From NCBI GenBank assembly GCA_947624865.1, contig CANQMH010000010.1:1-35512 (forward strand): a stretch of DNA of 35,512 nucleotides, read 5' to 3'. The translations under genes were made by a program, and so were the position numbers. This document shows positions 23,651 to 31,806 of this stretch, piece after piece (within the stretch, counting starts at the first letter, position 1; the number at the start of each line of letters is the position of its first letter). The notes under the pieces are model-generated. The model had not been told where the DNA came from. It made no database searches and saw nothing but the letters and a program-made list of their open reading frames with translations. Origin of the DNA: an uncultured Clostridia bacterium (lineage in GTDB: Bacteria > Bacillota > Clostridia > Oscillospirales > Acutalibacteraceae).

Positions 23651-24020
23651 TGCTTTGACCTCCTCTAAATGTTTTTTCAACTATTTCTATCAGGTCATTC
23701 TTGCTTACGCCGAAAATATGTGCTTTAGAAGCGGCAATTTTAAATTCATCAATTGCAAGTACTTTCTGAGCCGAGTTTTCGGAAAGCTTGTCAGTGAGAA
23801 AGCTGCCTCTGCCCACGGTTGAAAATATATATCCGTCGCTTTCAAGCTCCCGATATGCTTTTGCTACCGTGTTTGGATTAACCCCAAGCTGTGTTGCAAG
23901 AATTCTGACAGGCGGCAGTTTGTCACCGGATTTTATTACGCCAGCAGAAGCTAACTTGATAATGTTTGTGCAGAGCTGCTCATAAATAGGAACCCGCGAT
24001 GCAAAATCAATTTGAAACAT
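23643..24020 (-). CDS. GntR-family regulator, YtrA subfamily
   Basis: A 125-residue regulator. The N-terminal winged helix-turn-helix is typical GntR (VPIYEQLCTNI, SGDKLPPVRILATQLGVNPNTVAKAYRELESDGYI, GRGSFL), and the short helical C-terminus of about 50 residues is that of YtrA-type proteins, which lack a large effector domain and dimerise through it. Such regulators repress their own ABC transporter operons and respond to envelope stress. AAAGGAGG precedes the ATG. The gene is first in the operon, and an inverted repeat overlapping its promoter is the likely operator. Confidence 0.95.
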   Translation of the reverse strand: MFQIDFASRVPIYEQLCTNIIKLASAGVIKSGDKLPPVRILATQLGVNPNTVAKAYRELESDGYIFSTVGRGSFLTDKLSENSAQKVLAIDEFKIAASKAHIFGVSKNDLIEIVEKTFRGGQSID

Positions 24021-24047
24021 ATTTAACCTCCTTTAAAAATTATTTAT

Positions 24048-24088
24048 TTTGTATTAATAAATATAGTACATTTATATATTAATACAAA
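24048..24088. promoter_or_regulatory. Inverted-repeat operator of the GntR-ABC operon
   Basis: TTTGTATTAATA and its exact reverse complement TATTAATACAAA, separated by 17 bases, 28 bases upstream of the gntR ATG. The arms overlap the -35 of the minus-strand promoter and flank the -10, as expected for autorepression by a dimeric YtrA-like protein. Confidence 0.78.
24060..24087 (-). promoter_or_regulatory. Promoter of the GntR-ABC operon
   Basis: Minus strand -35 TTGTAT, 16-nt spacer and -10 TATATT, embedded in the inverted repeat. Confidence 0.6.
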
Positions 24089-24182
24089 CATACAATTATG
24101 TCAATACTTATATGTTAAATTTATTTTTAATTTGTTACTAATTTTTTTACTAAAAGATTAAGAAAAAGTTTATTTTCCAAAG

Positions 24183-24211
24183 TTGAAAAGAAAAAATAAT
24201 TGTGATAAAAT
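24183..24211 (+). promoter_or_regulatory. SigA-type promoter for the zinc-ribbon membrane protein
   Basis: -35 TTGAAA, 17-nt spacer and -10 TAAAAT, about 30 bases before the start codon. Confidence 0.65.
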
Positions 24212-24242
24212 TATCTGAGAAAACCTTTGAAAGGGTGCTTTT

Positions 24243-24623
24243 ATGAAAAAATGCGAATATTGCGCAAAGGAAATATCATATTTTGAACAGTATTGCAGTA
24301 CAGATTGCCACGCAGAAGCAAACAAATATTATGAAAAGACAGAAAAATTTGAAAAGATTTTTTCATTTGTAAATGCAATATGTGTTTTCGGAATTCCGAT
24401 AGGACTTTTGCTTTTTCCTTTTTTGAAAGTGCCCGGAACGATTATTGCGTCGATAAGCTGTGCAATTTTGGGAATTTTGTTGATTTTACTTCCGTTTCCT
24501 ACGGAAAATATGATTTCCAAGTATAAAATTAAAAAGGCTATGAAGATAACCAGGATCATCGGAATTGCGATAATTGTTTTAGGTTTTGCTATCGTGGGTT
24601 TTATGTTTTTCTTTTTTAAATAA
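24243..24623 (+). CDS. Small membrane protein with N-terminal zinc ribbon
   Basis: A 126-residue protein. Four cysteines near the N-terminus (Cys4 and Cys7 in KKCEYCAKE; Cys18 and Cys22 in YCSTDCH) form a likely zinc-binding module in the cytoplasm. A charged linker follows (EKTEKFEKI), then three hydrophobic segments, at about residues 40-60, 64-84 and 104-126, ending FMFFFFK. I do not recognise a characterised family. It has its own promoter and an AAAGGG ribosome binding site. A DUF378 gene follows after 63 bases, perhaps in the same transcript. Confidence 0.82.
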   Translation: MKKCEYCAKEISYFEQYCSTDCHAEANKYYEKTEKFEKIFSFVNAICVFGIPIGLLLFPFLKVPGTIIASISCAILGILLILLPFPTENMISKYKIKKAMKITRIIGIAIIVLGFAIVGFMFFFFK

Positions 24624-24686
24624 AAATGAATAAATTATATATAAACGTCAACACTATTATCAGCAATTAAAAAGGAGGATTTTTAA

Positions 24687-24917
24687 ATGCTAGATAAAAT
24701 TGCGTTGACGCTACTTGTAATCGGCGGACTCAACTGGGGAAGCATAGGTATTTTCCAGTTTGACCTTGTAGCTTGGATTTGCGGAGGACAGACAGGAATT
24801 ATAAGCAGAATAATTTACATTCTCGTAGGCCTTTCTGCTATCTGGTGCATTTCGCTTTTATTCAGAGATACAAGAGATACCGTTATGGACGATTCAGTTT
24901 CAAAAAATCGCGCATAA
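24687..24917 (+). CDS. DUF378 family membrane protein
   Basis: A 76-residue protein matching DUF378 (YuzA-like): a short N-terminus LDKIALTLLVIGGLNWGSIG, then FDLVAWICGG and a second hydrophobic helix (IIYILVGLSAIWC), so two transmembrane segments. The C-terminal tail is polar (DTRDTVMDDSVSKNRA). Function is unknown; the family is widespread in Firmicutes. AAGGAGG lies well placed before the ATG. It is followed by a terminator hairpin shared with the convergent ackA gene. Confidence 0.93.
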   Translation: MLDKIALTLLVIGGLNWGSIGIFQFDLVAWICGGQTGIISRIIYILVGLSAIWCISLLFRDTRDTVMDDSVSKNRA

Positions 24918-24934
24918 ACAGCACATTATCATAA

Positions 24935-24964
24935 AAGGGTCAGCTCAAATGTGAGCTGACCCTT
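24935..24964. terminator. Bidirectional terminator hairpin
   Basis: A perfect 13-bp stem (AAGGGTCAGCTCA and complement) with a 4-nt loop between the convergent DUF378 and ackA genes. T-tracts are weak on both sides. Confidence 0.8.
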
Positions 24965-25002
24965 AAAATTTATATATTTTATTAAATTCTCTAAGAGTTT
25001 TA

Positions 25003-26211
25003 TCAAAGAGTTTCAACAATAGCTTTCGTATCTCTTGCAATTACCATTTCTTCGTCTGTAGCAATAAGCTCAACGCGGATTTTTGAATCGGGTGCAGAAA
25101 GAGTTCCCGTTACACCATGCAAAGCCTTAGCGTTAAATTCCTTATCCATTTTAACTCCGAGACATTCAAGATAATCGCAAACTCTTTCGCGCAGCTGAGG
25201 CTGGTTTTCACCAAGGCCTGCGGTAAATACGATTCCGTCACAGCCTCCGAGAGCAACATAATAGCTTCCGATATATTTTGCAATCTGATAATAAAGCATT
25301 TCGTGTGCAAGATGAGCGCGCATATTGCCGTTTGCTTCGGCGTCACTGACATCACGGTCATCGGAGGAAATTCCCGATATTCCTAAAAGTCCCGATTCCT
25401 TGTTGAGGATTTTAGACATTTCATCAGCCGTAAGATGCTCTTTTTCAGCAATAAAGGTTATAACCGACGGGTCAAGAGAACCTGAACGCGTACCCATCAT
25501 AAATCCGCCGAGCGGCGTAAGTCCCATTGTTGTGTCAATAACCTTGCCGTTTTTAACTGCTGTAATTGACGAGCCGTTGCCTATATGGCATGTAATAAGC
25601 TTTAGCTCCTCTTTTTTTCTGCCCATGATTTCAGCCATCTTATCGGTAACATAACGGTGAGAAGTACCGTGAAATCCGTATTTACGCACGCCGAATTTCT
25701 CATAGTATTTGTAGGGTACGGCATACATAAATGCTTTTTCAGGCATTGTCTGGTGGAACGCAGTATCAAAAACAGCTACCTGCGGAACTTTTGCTCCAAA
25801 AACTTTTGCACAGGCCTCAATTCCCTGCAGGTTAGCAGGATTATGAAGCGGAGCAAGCGGAGAAAATTCTCCGATTTTCTTTATAACTTCGTTATTGATA
25901 AGAACGGATTTATCAAAATAAGCACCGCCCTGAACAACTCTGTGTCCTATTGCGGAAACTTCGGAAAGTTCTTTTATTGCGCCGTATTCGGGGTCTGTAA
26001 GTGCATTTTTAACAGCTTCAAAAGCCTGTGTGTGGTTAAGCATCTGAGTTTTGCGTTCTATTTTTTCGCCGCTTGGAGTTTTAAAACCGATGAAAGCACC
26101 GTCGGTGCCTATCCTCTCACAGTTGCCTTTGGCAAGCACCTTTTCATCATTTGCGTCAATAAGCTGATATTTCAGCGATGAGCTTCCTGCATTGATAACA
26201 AGAATTTTCAT
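25003..26211 (-). CDS. ackA: Acetate kinase
   Basis: A 402-residue enzyme of typical length that turns acetyl phosphate and ADP into acetate and ATP, the energy-yielding end of acetate fermentation. Key motifs are VINAGSSSLKYQL at the N-terminus, GHRVVQGG with the catalytic Arg, KYGFHGTSHRYV, THIGNGSS-like CHIGNGSSITA, GTRSGSLDPSVI and FTAGLGENQPQLRE. The ATG at 26211 is nine bases from AAGGG; the track ATG at 26220 abuts it. No phosphotransacetylase gene is in the window. It is divergent from tmcAL, which also uses acetate. Confidence 0.98.
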   Translation of the reverse strand: MKILVINAGSSSLKYQLIDANDEKVLAKGNCERIGTDGAFIGFKTPSGEKIERKTQMLNHTQAFEAVKNALTDPEYGAIKELSEVSAIGHRVVQGGAYFDKSVLINNEVIKKIGEFSPLAPLHNPANLQGIEACAKVFGAKVPQVAVFDTAFHQTMPEKAFMYAVPYKYYEKFGVRKYGFHGTSHRYVTDKMAEIMGRKKEELKLITCHIGNGSSITAVKNGKVIDTTMGLTPLGGFMMGTRSGSLDPSVITFIAEKEHLTADEMSKILNKESGLLGISGISSDDRDVSDAEANGNMRAHLAHEMLYYQIAKYIGSYYVALGGCDGIVFTAGLGENQPQLRERVCDYLECLGVKMDKEFNAKALHGVTGTLSAPDSKIRVELIATDEEMVIARDTKAIVETL

Positions 26212-26274
26212 TTTTATCATCCCTTCACTTTTTATTGCTTAGAATATAAATTTAATATATAATAGAACAATATA

Positions 26275-26303
26275 ATGATACTCCAATAGTTTGGTGTTTT
26301 CAA
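26275..26303 (-). promoter_or_regulatory. Candidate promoter for ackA
   Basis: Minus strand -35 TTGAAA, 17-nt spacer and -10 TATCAT. A second option with TTGGAG and TATTAT (16-nt spacing) lies closer to the gene. Confidence 0.55.
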
Positions 26304-26358
26304 GTCCTTTTTAGATTTTATTTCCGGAGTATGACTATCATAATACAGGAGGTAAACG

Positions 26359-27498
26359 ATGGCTACAGCCGTAATATGTGAATACAATCCGTTCCATAAC
26401 GGTCATAAATATCTTCTTGAAACAGCAAAAAAGCAGACGGGAGAGTCTGTAATTGCAATAATGAGCGGAAGTTTTGCCCAACGCGGAGAGGTTTGCGTTA
26501 CCGACAAATTCTTTAGGGCAAAAACGGCTCTTGAAAATGGTGCTGACCTTGTAGTAGAGCTGCCCGCTGTTTACGCTGTTTCAAATGCACAGCGTTTTGC
26601 CGCCTGCGGAGTTCATATTGCAAAGTCTTTTAGTTGTGTAAATCACCTTGCATTTGGTTGTGAAAGCGATAATATCAATAACCTATGCAAAGCCGCGCAT
26701 TCAACCGAAAATGAGAGTGTTCTGAATGTACTCAGAGAAGAAATGAAAGGCGGAAATTATTATCCGCGTGCGCTTGAGATTGCAGTTCGCAGTATTTTAG
26801 GCGATGACATTGCAGATGTTCTTACTTTTCCGAATAATATTCTTGCCGTTGAATATATCAGAAATCTTGCAGGCTCTTCCGTAATGCCTCTGCCGATAAA
26901 GCGCACAGGCGTATCTCACGACAGCGAACTGTCAAGCGGAAACTATGCCTCAGCCTCACAAATCCGAAAAATGCTAAGGGATAATGTACCTGCGGATTTA
27001 TATTTGCCCGAAATTCCGAAAAAGATTACTTATCCCGAAAATCTTGAAAGAATTGTATTATATAAACTAAGAAGTATGAGTGCAGATGATTATAAAAAAC
27101 TTCCTGATGTGAATGAGGGACTTGAAAACAGAATTATGGACGCTGTACGCCGATATAATTCCGTAAAAGAAATATTAGATTCTGTAAAAACAAAGCGTTA
27201 CACTCATTCAAGAATACGCAGAATCATTGTGTGTGCGTTGCTTGGAATAACAGAGCAATTGCAGAATACTCCTGTTGAATACGCACGAATTCTTGGATTT
27301 AACAGCGAAGGCTCGTCTCTTCTTAAAACCTGCCGCCTTGAGGTTGTAACGTCAGTAAGCGACGCTTTAAAGAAAGGCGGAAATATTGCAAAACTGCTTG
27401 AAAAAGATATTTTATCCACAGATATAGCCGCTCTTGCGTATAAATATCCTAAAATACCTAAATCGGATTTTAACTTTGGAATTATTAAAATTGTATGA
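26359..27498 (+). CDS. tmcAL: tRNA(Met) cytidine acetate ligase (YlbM)
   Basis: A 379-residue nucleotidyltransferase-fold enzyme. The N-terminus contains CEYNPFHNGHKYLL, including the HxGH-type ATP site, followed by IMSGSFAQRGE, KFFRAKTALENGADLVVELP and, later, KRTGVSHDSELSSGNYASASQIR. B. subtilis TmcAL activates acetate with ATP and acetylates the wobble cytidine (C34) of elongator tRNA(Met). Length agrees with the family. AGGAGG lies before the ATG. In Firmicutes this gene is often near ackA or pta, and here it is divergent from ackA with 147 bases between. Confidence 0.95.
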   Translation: MATAVICEYNPFHNGHKYLLETAKKQTGESVIAIMSGSFAQRGEVCVTDKFFRAKTALENGADLVVELPAVYAVSNAQRFAACGVHIAKSFSCVNHLAFGCESDNINNLCKAAHSTENESVLNVLREEMKGGNYYPRALEIAVRSILGDDIADVLTFPNNILAVEYIRNLAGSSVMPLPIKRTGVSHDSELSSGNYASASQIRKMLRDNVPADLYLPEIPKKITYPENLERIVLYKLRSMSADDYKKLPDVNEGLENRIMDAVRRYNSVKEILDSVKTKRYTHSRIRRIIVCALLGITEQLQNTPVEYARILGFNSEGSSLLKTCRLEVVTSVSDALKKGGNIAKLLEKDILSTDIAALAYKYPKIPKSDFNFGIIKIV

Positions 27499-27548
27499 CA
27501 CTTGTACATAAATTCCAAAAATATTTACATAAAATTACATTAAACTAC

Positions 27549-27577
27549 TTGTATATTTGGTAAAAATATATTATACT
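27549..27577 (+). promoter_or_regulatory. SigA-type promoter for glgB
   Basis: -35 TTGTAT, 17-nt spacer and -10 TATACT, about 58 bases before the ATG. Confidence 0.7.
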
Positions 27578-27635
27578 ATAAATGTATTATTAAAATATTA
27601 TTAAATTAAAACCATTGGATGAAAAGAGGTTTACT

Positions 27636-29690
27636 ATGGCATTTCAATTAAACGACCCAAGACCGCCGCTTGACCAGTTTTTGCAGGGAGAATCCGTCCA
27701 TGCATATGAATTTTTAGGTGCGCACTTTGTAAACTGGGACAACCGTGACGGTGTTGTGTTCAGAGTGTGGGCGCCGAATGCCCTGTCGGTTTCGGTGGTT
27801 GGTGATTTTAACGGCTGGAACAGCGATGCAAATTATATGTACCGAATTTCTGAATCGGGAGTATGGGAACTGTTTATAGAAGGTGTACAGGAATTTGCGT
27901 GCTATAAATACTGTGTTGAAACTCCATGGTCGGAACGCCGTCTGAAAACCGACCCGTATGCATTCCATTGTCAGACACGTCCCGACAATGCTTCGCGTGT
28001 TTATAATATTAACGGTTATGAATGGAATGACGGCGAATGGTTTAACTTTAAAAAGGAACATCCTCATTTCAGTCAGCCTATAAATGTTTATGAAATCAAC
28101 GCAGGCTCATGGCGCAAATACGAGGACGGCAATGTATTCAGCTACAGAAAACTTGCCGAAGAGCTTATTCCTTATGTTAAAAATATGGGTTATACTCACA
28201 TTGAGTTTATGCCTCTTACGGAATTTCCGTTTGACGGAAGCTGGGGCTATCAGGTAACAGGATATTATGCCGCTACTTCACGTTACGGTGAGCCTAAAGA
28301 CCTTATGTACTTTATTGACGGGTGCCACCAGGAGGGAATCGGCGTAATTTTGGACTGGGTTCCTGCACATTTTCCTAAAGACGCTCACGGACTTGCCCGC
28401 TTTGACGGGACAGGCTGTTATGAGTACGAGGACTACCGTATCGGCGAGCACAAGGAATGGGGAACATATATCTTTAATTACGGACGTTATGAGGTAACAA
28501 GCTTCCTTATTTCTTCGGCTATGTTCTGGCTTGATATGTATCATGTTGACGGTATCCGCGTTGACGCGGTTGCATCAATGCTGTATCTTGACTACAACCG
28601 CAAGGACGGCGAATGGATCGCAAATGCCTACGGCGGAAGAGAAAATCTTGTTGCAGTTGACTTTTTGCAGAAACTCAATACCGTTGTTCATATGTATCAT
28701 CCCGAAGCAATGATGATAGCTGAAGAAAGTACGGCATGGCCTAATGTTACACGTTATCCTATACAGGATATGGGACTCGGCTTTGACTACAAGTGGAATA
28801 TGGGCTGGATGAACGATATGCTGTCGTATATTTCGCTTGACCCGCTGTGGAGAAATTATCACCATGACACGCTTACTTTCAGTATGGTTTATGCTTTCTC
28901 CGAGAACTTTATGCTTCCTATTTCACATGATGAGGTTGTATACGGCAAAGGTTCGCTTATAAATAAAATGCCCGGAGATTACGATCAGAAGTTTGCAGGT
29001 GTAAGAGGCTTTGTTTCATTTATGATGGCGCATCCCGGCAAAAAGCTGATGTTTATGGGCAGTGAAATAGGTCAGTTTGATGAATGGAATGCTGAACAGC
29101 AGCTTCAATGGGGACTTTTAGAATATGAAAAGCATCGCCAGCTCAATCATTTCTTTGCTGAGGTAAACAAATTCTACCGCGATACACCTGCCATGCACGA
29201 AAATGACTATGACTGGAACGGCTTCCAGTGGATTGCTCTTGACGACTATCAAAAGAGCGTAATTGCATTCCGCAGAATTGCAAATGACGGAAGCGAAATT
29301 ATCTGTGTTTGTAATTTCCAGCCGGTTACACGTGAAAACTATAAAGTCGGCGTTCCTGTTTACGGAATTTACGAGGAAATATTTAACTCAGAAAGCGAAG
29401 AATTCGGCGGATGCGGAATAATTAACGGCGGAGAAATAATGTCTAAGGACGAAAAGGATCACGAGCTTAATTATTCAATTGAAATTACTCTTCCCCCTCT
29501 CGGCGTAATGTACTATAAATTAAAACAAGAAGTTACGCCGCCTGTTAAGAAGAAAAGCACTTCAAAAATGGCAGCCAAAAAAAGGGCAGCAGCTAAAAAG
29601 GTAAAAGAAAGCAAATCTGACGACCCTCAAAAGGCTGTGAAAAAAACATCAAAAAAATCCGAAGAAAAAAAGTCGGATGCAGCAGAATAA
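27636..29690 (+). CDS. glgB: 1,4-alpha-glucan branching enzyme with lysine-rich tail
   Basis: A 684-residue glycogen branching enzyme. It has an N-terminal CBM48/Ig-like domain (VVFRVWAPNALSVSVVGDFNGW) and a GH13 barrel with region I around ILDWVPAHFPKD, the nucleophile Asp in DGIRVDAVASML, the acid/base Glu in MIAEESTAWP and the region IV SHDEVVYGKGS. It makes alpha-1,6 branches in glycogen. After the usual all-beta C-terminal domain (ending GVMYYKLKQE) comes a tail of about 55 residues with 18 lysines, low in complexity, which I do not expect in GlgB. The ATG at 27636 has GAGG six bases upstream; the track start is a TTG. It is a single-gene unit with its own terminator; no other glg genes are in the window. 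Confidence 0.97.
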   Translation: MAFQLNDPRPPLDQFLQGESVHAYEFLGAHFVNWDNRDGVVFRVWAPNALSVSVVGDFNGWNSDANYMYRISESGVWELFIEGVQEFACYKYCVETPWSERRLKTDPYAFHCQTRPDNASRVYNINGYEWNDGEWFNFKKEHPHFSQPINVYEINAGSWRKYEDGNVFSYRKLAEELIPYVKNMGYTHIEFMPLTEFPFDGSWGYQVTGYYAATSRYGEPKDLMYFIDGCHQEGIGVILDWVPAHFPKDAHGLARFDGTGCYEYEDYRIGEHKEWGTYIFNYGRYEVTSFLISSAMFWLDMYHVDGIRVDAVASMLYLDYNRKDGEWIANAYGGRENLVAVDFLQKLNTVVHMYHPEAMMIAEESTAWPNVTRYPIQDMGLGFDYKWNMGWMNDMLSYISLDPLWRNYHHDTLTFSMVYAFSENFMLPISHDEVVYGKGSLINKMPGDYDQKFAGVRGFVSFMMAHPGKKLMFMGSEIGQFDEWNAEQQLQWGLLEYEKHRQLNHFFAEVNKFYRDTPAMHENDYDWNGFQWIALDDYQKSVIAFRRIANDGSEIICVCNFQPVTRENYKVGVPVYGIYEEIFNSESEEFGGCGIINGGEIMSKDEKDHELNYSIEITLPPLGVMYYKLKQEVTPPVKKKSTSKMAAKKRAAAKKVKESKSDDPQKAVKKTSKKSEEKKSDAAE

Positions 29691-29730
29691 AATTGCTTTA
29701 TAATTAAAGTTAATACTATCATATAAACTC

Positions 29731-29760
29731 AGGCACCGCATAATACTGCGGTGCCTTTTT
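29731..29760 (+). terminator. Intrinsic terminator after glgB
   Basis: A 10-bp stem (AGGCACCGCA and complement) with a 6-nt loop, followed by TTTT. Confidence 0.92.
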
Positions 29761-29777
29761 GGCGGTAAAAACAACTA

Positions 29778-29817
29778 AAAAACTACTGCCCCACATTTCT
29801 GTGAGGCAGTAGTTTTT
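29778..29817. terminator. Second terminator, facing the NlpC/P60 gene
   Basis: A stem of about 17 bp (AAAAACTACTGCC and complement, continuing past one C/A mismatch into CACA/TGTG) with a short loop. A-runs and T-runs on both sides fit termination in both directions. Confidence 0.85.
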
Positions 29818-29889
29818 AACTTAAAACGGAGCTAACTGTACACACAGTCAAAACAATTAAATCCGTTTGAATTTGATATAGTTAATTTA

Positions 29890-31455
29890 TTACCATCTGC
29901 TGTTAAGATCAGTTTTTACTGCACGTTTTCTTTTCTTTGCACGATATCTTGCATATCTGCCTGCCTTTCTGTCACGCAGAAAGAATACAACTGCAAGTGC
30001 TCCGAGTATTGCCGCTACAAGCACAAACCACAGCCACACATTTGCCGTTCTTTTTACTTGGGCAGTAGTTGCCGCAGGAATGACTGACGATGACTTTGAA
30101 AGTGCCCTTTTTGTAACCTTATTTGTTTTTTTAACAACTTCGGAAGCTGTATCCGTATAAAACTGATTTTTCTCGTTTGTTATGATAAACTCAGAAGCAT
30201 CTGTTGATAAAGGCATCTGAACAGGACCGGATTCAGCTTCTGTTGCCACGGTTTCTGTTTCATCTGTAACAGGATTTGGATTTGCCACAGCATTATCGCT
30301 GAACATTATTTCATATGTATCTTTGTCAACAACGCCTGTAGCTTCAAGTCCGTTTGCAAGCTGGAAGTTCATTACGCACTGAACTGTATAATCTCCGAAA
30401 AAACCTGTTGGGTCAACATCAAAATAACCGAGCTGTGCGAGTTTTTCCTGAATTTCCTTTACGCTGTCATTTTCGTCACCGCTTTTAATCTCACCTGAGG
30501 CTTCTTCTGCAACTGTTGTTTCTTCAGTTGGAGAAGTAGTTTCCTCAACCTGAGGAGCAGTAGTTTCTTCAGGCTTTGGTGCATAAGGAGCATCGTCGGA
30601 ATAAAGGACTTCTCTGTCAGAACCTGCAATACCGTCTACCGTAAGTCCGGCAGCCTCCTGAAATGCTCTGTAAGCCTTTTCGGTTTCATCTCCAAAGTTT
30701 CCGTCGATAGCGCCTGTATAATATCCAAGCTCTGTCAGACGTGTCTGAATTTTCTTGACCTCTTCACCTGTTGAACCGTTTCTCCACGAAGTTGGTTTCT
30801 GATTTGACGATTTATCTGATGAAGAGCTGTCTGATGAGTTAGATGAGCTGCTTGATGATGTATTTGACGGTGTACTGCCTGATTTACCGGTTGAATCAAA
30901 GTAATAAGTAGTTCCGTCAATAGTTCTTGATGTGTTTACAATATACTGTCCGTTCTCATAGTAATAATAATTACCGTTGAACTCTTCCCAACCGTTTGTA
31001 ATGTATGTACAAGCAGCCAGCTTAAACCAGTATGTCCAGCCCAGATATGAAGACGATATGCTTTCATAGCATACGCCGTATTCATCGCCTCGAGCATCGA
31101 CTTCCATGCCGTCGCCAACATAAACACCTACATGACCCGGACGCCATAGACCCAGACCGTGTACTCTTGGAATTCCGCTGCTTACCGAACCGCTTTCTGT
31201 AGCTGTATTCAGCTGCGGATCTCCGCATCTTTCGCCTCCGCAGTATGAATAAATAAGACCCGAACAGTCAACTGCACCGGGAGTTGAGCCTCCATATACG
31301 TAAGACCAACCGCTGTAGTATGCGTTAAGTGCCCATTCGGCAAGTCCTGCGCCGGTGCCGCTTGCACCTGCCGAAAAAGTACTTCCAAATACACATACAC
31401 TTGAAAGAGTGAAAACACTCAGAATAATTGCAGTGATTTTTTTAATTCTCTGCAT
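29890..31455 (-). CDS. NlpC/P60 cell-wall endopeptidase with wall-binding repeats and C-terminal anchor
   Basis: A 521-residue exported protein. Residues 1-31 are a signal peptide. Residues about 36-150 form an NlpC/P60 domain with catalytic Cys64 (VDCSGLIYSY) and His108 (RPGHVGVYVG). Residues about 154-190 match choline/glucan-binding-type repeats (NGWEEFNGNYYYYENG, DGTTYYFDSTG). A Ser-rich linker follows, then two PG_binding_1 domains at about 228-285 and 325-390, a Thr/Glu-rich linker, and a membrane helix near 473-493 with a very basic tail (RYRAKKRKR). The family cleaves peptide stems of peptidoglycan. The start ATG at 31455 has GGAGG upstream; the track start at 31584 does not. Confidence 0.94.
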   Translation of the reverse strand: MQRIKKITAIILSVFTLSSVCVFGSTFSAGASGTGAGLAEWALNAYYSGWSYVYGGSTPGAVDCSGLIYSYCGGERCGDPQLNTATESGSVSSGIPRVHGLGLWRPGHVGVYVGDGMEVDARGDEYGVCYESISSSYLGWTYWFKLAACTYITNGWEEFNGNYYYYENGQYIVNTSRTIDGTTYYFDSTGKSGSTPSNTSSSSSSNSSDSSSSDKSSNQKPTSWRNGSTGEEVKKIQTRLTELGYYTGAIDGNFGDETEKAYRAFQEAAGLTVDGIAGSDREVLYSDDAPYAPKPEETTAPQVEETTSPTEETTVAEEASGEIKSGDENDSVKEIQEKLAQLGYFDVDPTGFFGDYTVQCVMNFQLANGLEATGVVDKDTYEIMFSDNAVANPNPVTDETETVATEAESGPVQMPLSTDASEFIITNEKNQFYTDTASEVVKKTNKVTKRALSKSSSVIPAATTAQVKRTANVWLWFVLVAAILGALAVVFFLRDRKAGRYARYRAKKRKRAVKTDLNSRW

Positions 31456-31555
31456 TTTTTTACCTCCTGTCATTTGAAAATAAATGGCGTAAAATAATTG
31501 AGCATCTGCTGTATAGATTACAAAATCAGCACCATTTATTAACAAATTTGTAACT

Positions 31556-31584
31556 ATTATAACATCTTTGTTTTGAAAAATCAA
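31556..31584 (-). promoter_or_regulatory. SigA-type promoter for the NlpC/P60 gene
   Basis: Minus strand -35 TTGATT, 17-nt spacer and -10 TATAAT with an extended TG. The leader is about 95 bases; I looked for a ydaO/c-di-AMP element and saw none. Confidence 0.72.
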
Positions 31585-31723
31585 CCCCTATCGCCTGTTT
31601 TTTTGCTTTTTATGAATTTAAGGCATTATAATCAACTTATTGCTTGGTTATTAATATATTTTTAAACACTTTTGGTTACAAATTGTTACAAAACATTGTT
31701 TTTGCACAAATTCAAGCAAAAAT

Positions 31724-31745
31724 GCTCCCTGCAAATGCAGAGAGC
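31724..31745 (-). terminator. Terminator after the antiporter gene
   Basis: A 10-bp stem (GCTCTCTGCA/TGCAGGGAGC, one G-T pair) on the minus strand, followed by ATTTTTG. Confidence 0.78.
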
Positions 31746-31806
31746 GAAAGCGTAATTATCGTAATTATAGAGTACGTGCAAATAATATAAAAAATTATCT
31801 GTAATG

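Noticed and set aside
31456-31555. Possible c-di-AMP (ydaO) riboswitch in the NlpC/P60 leader
   Set aside because: This class is often found before wall hydrolase genes, but the leader is too short and I find none of its conserved blocks.
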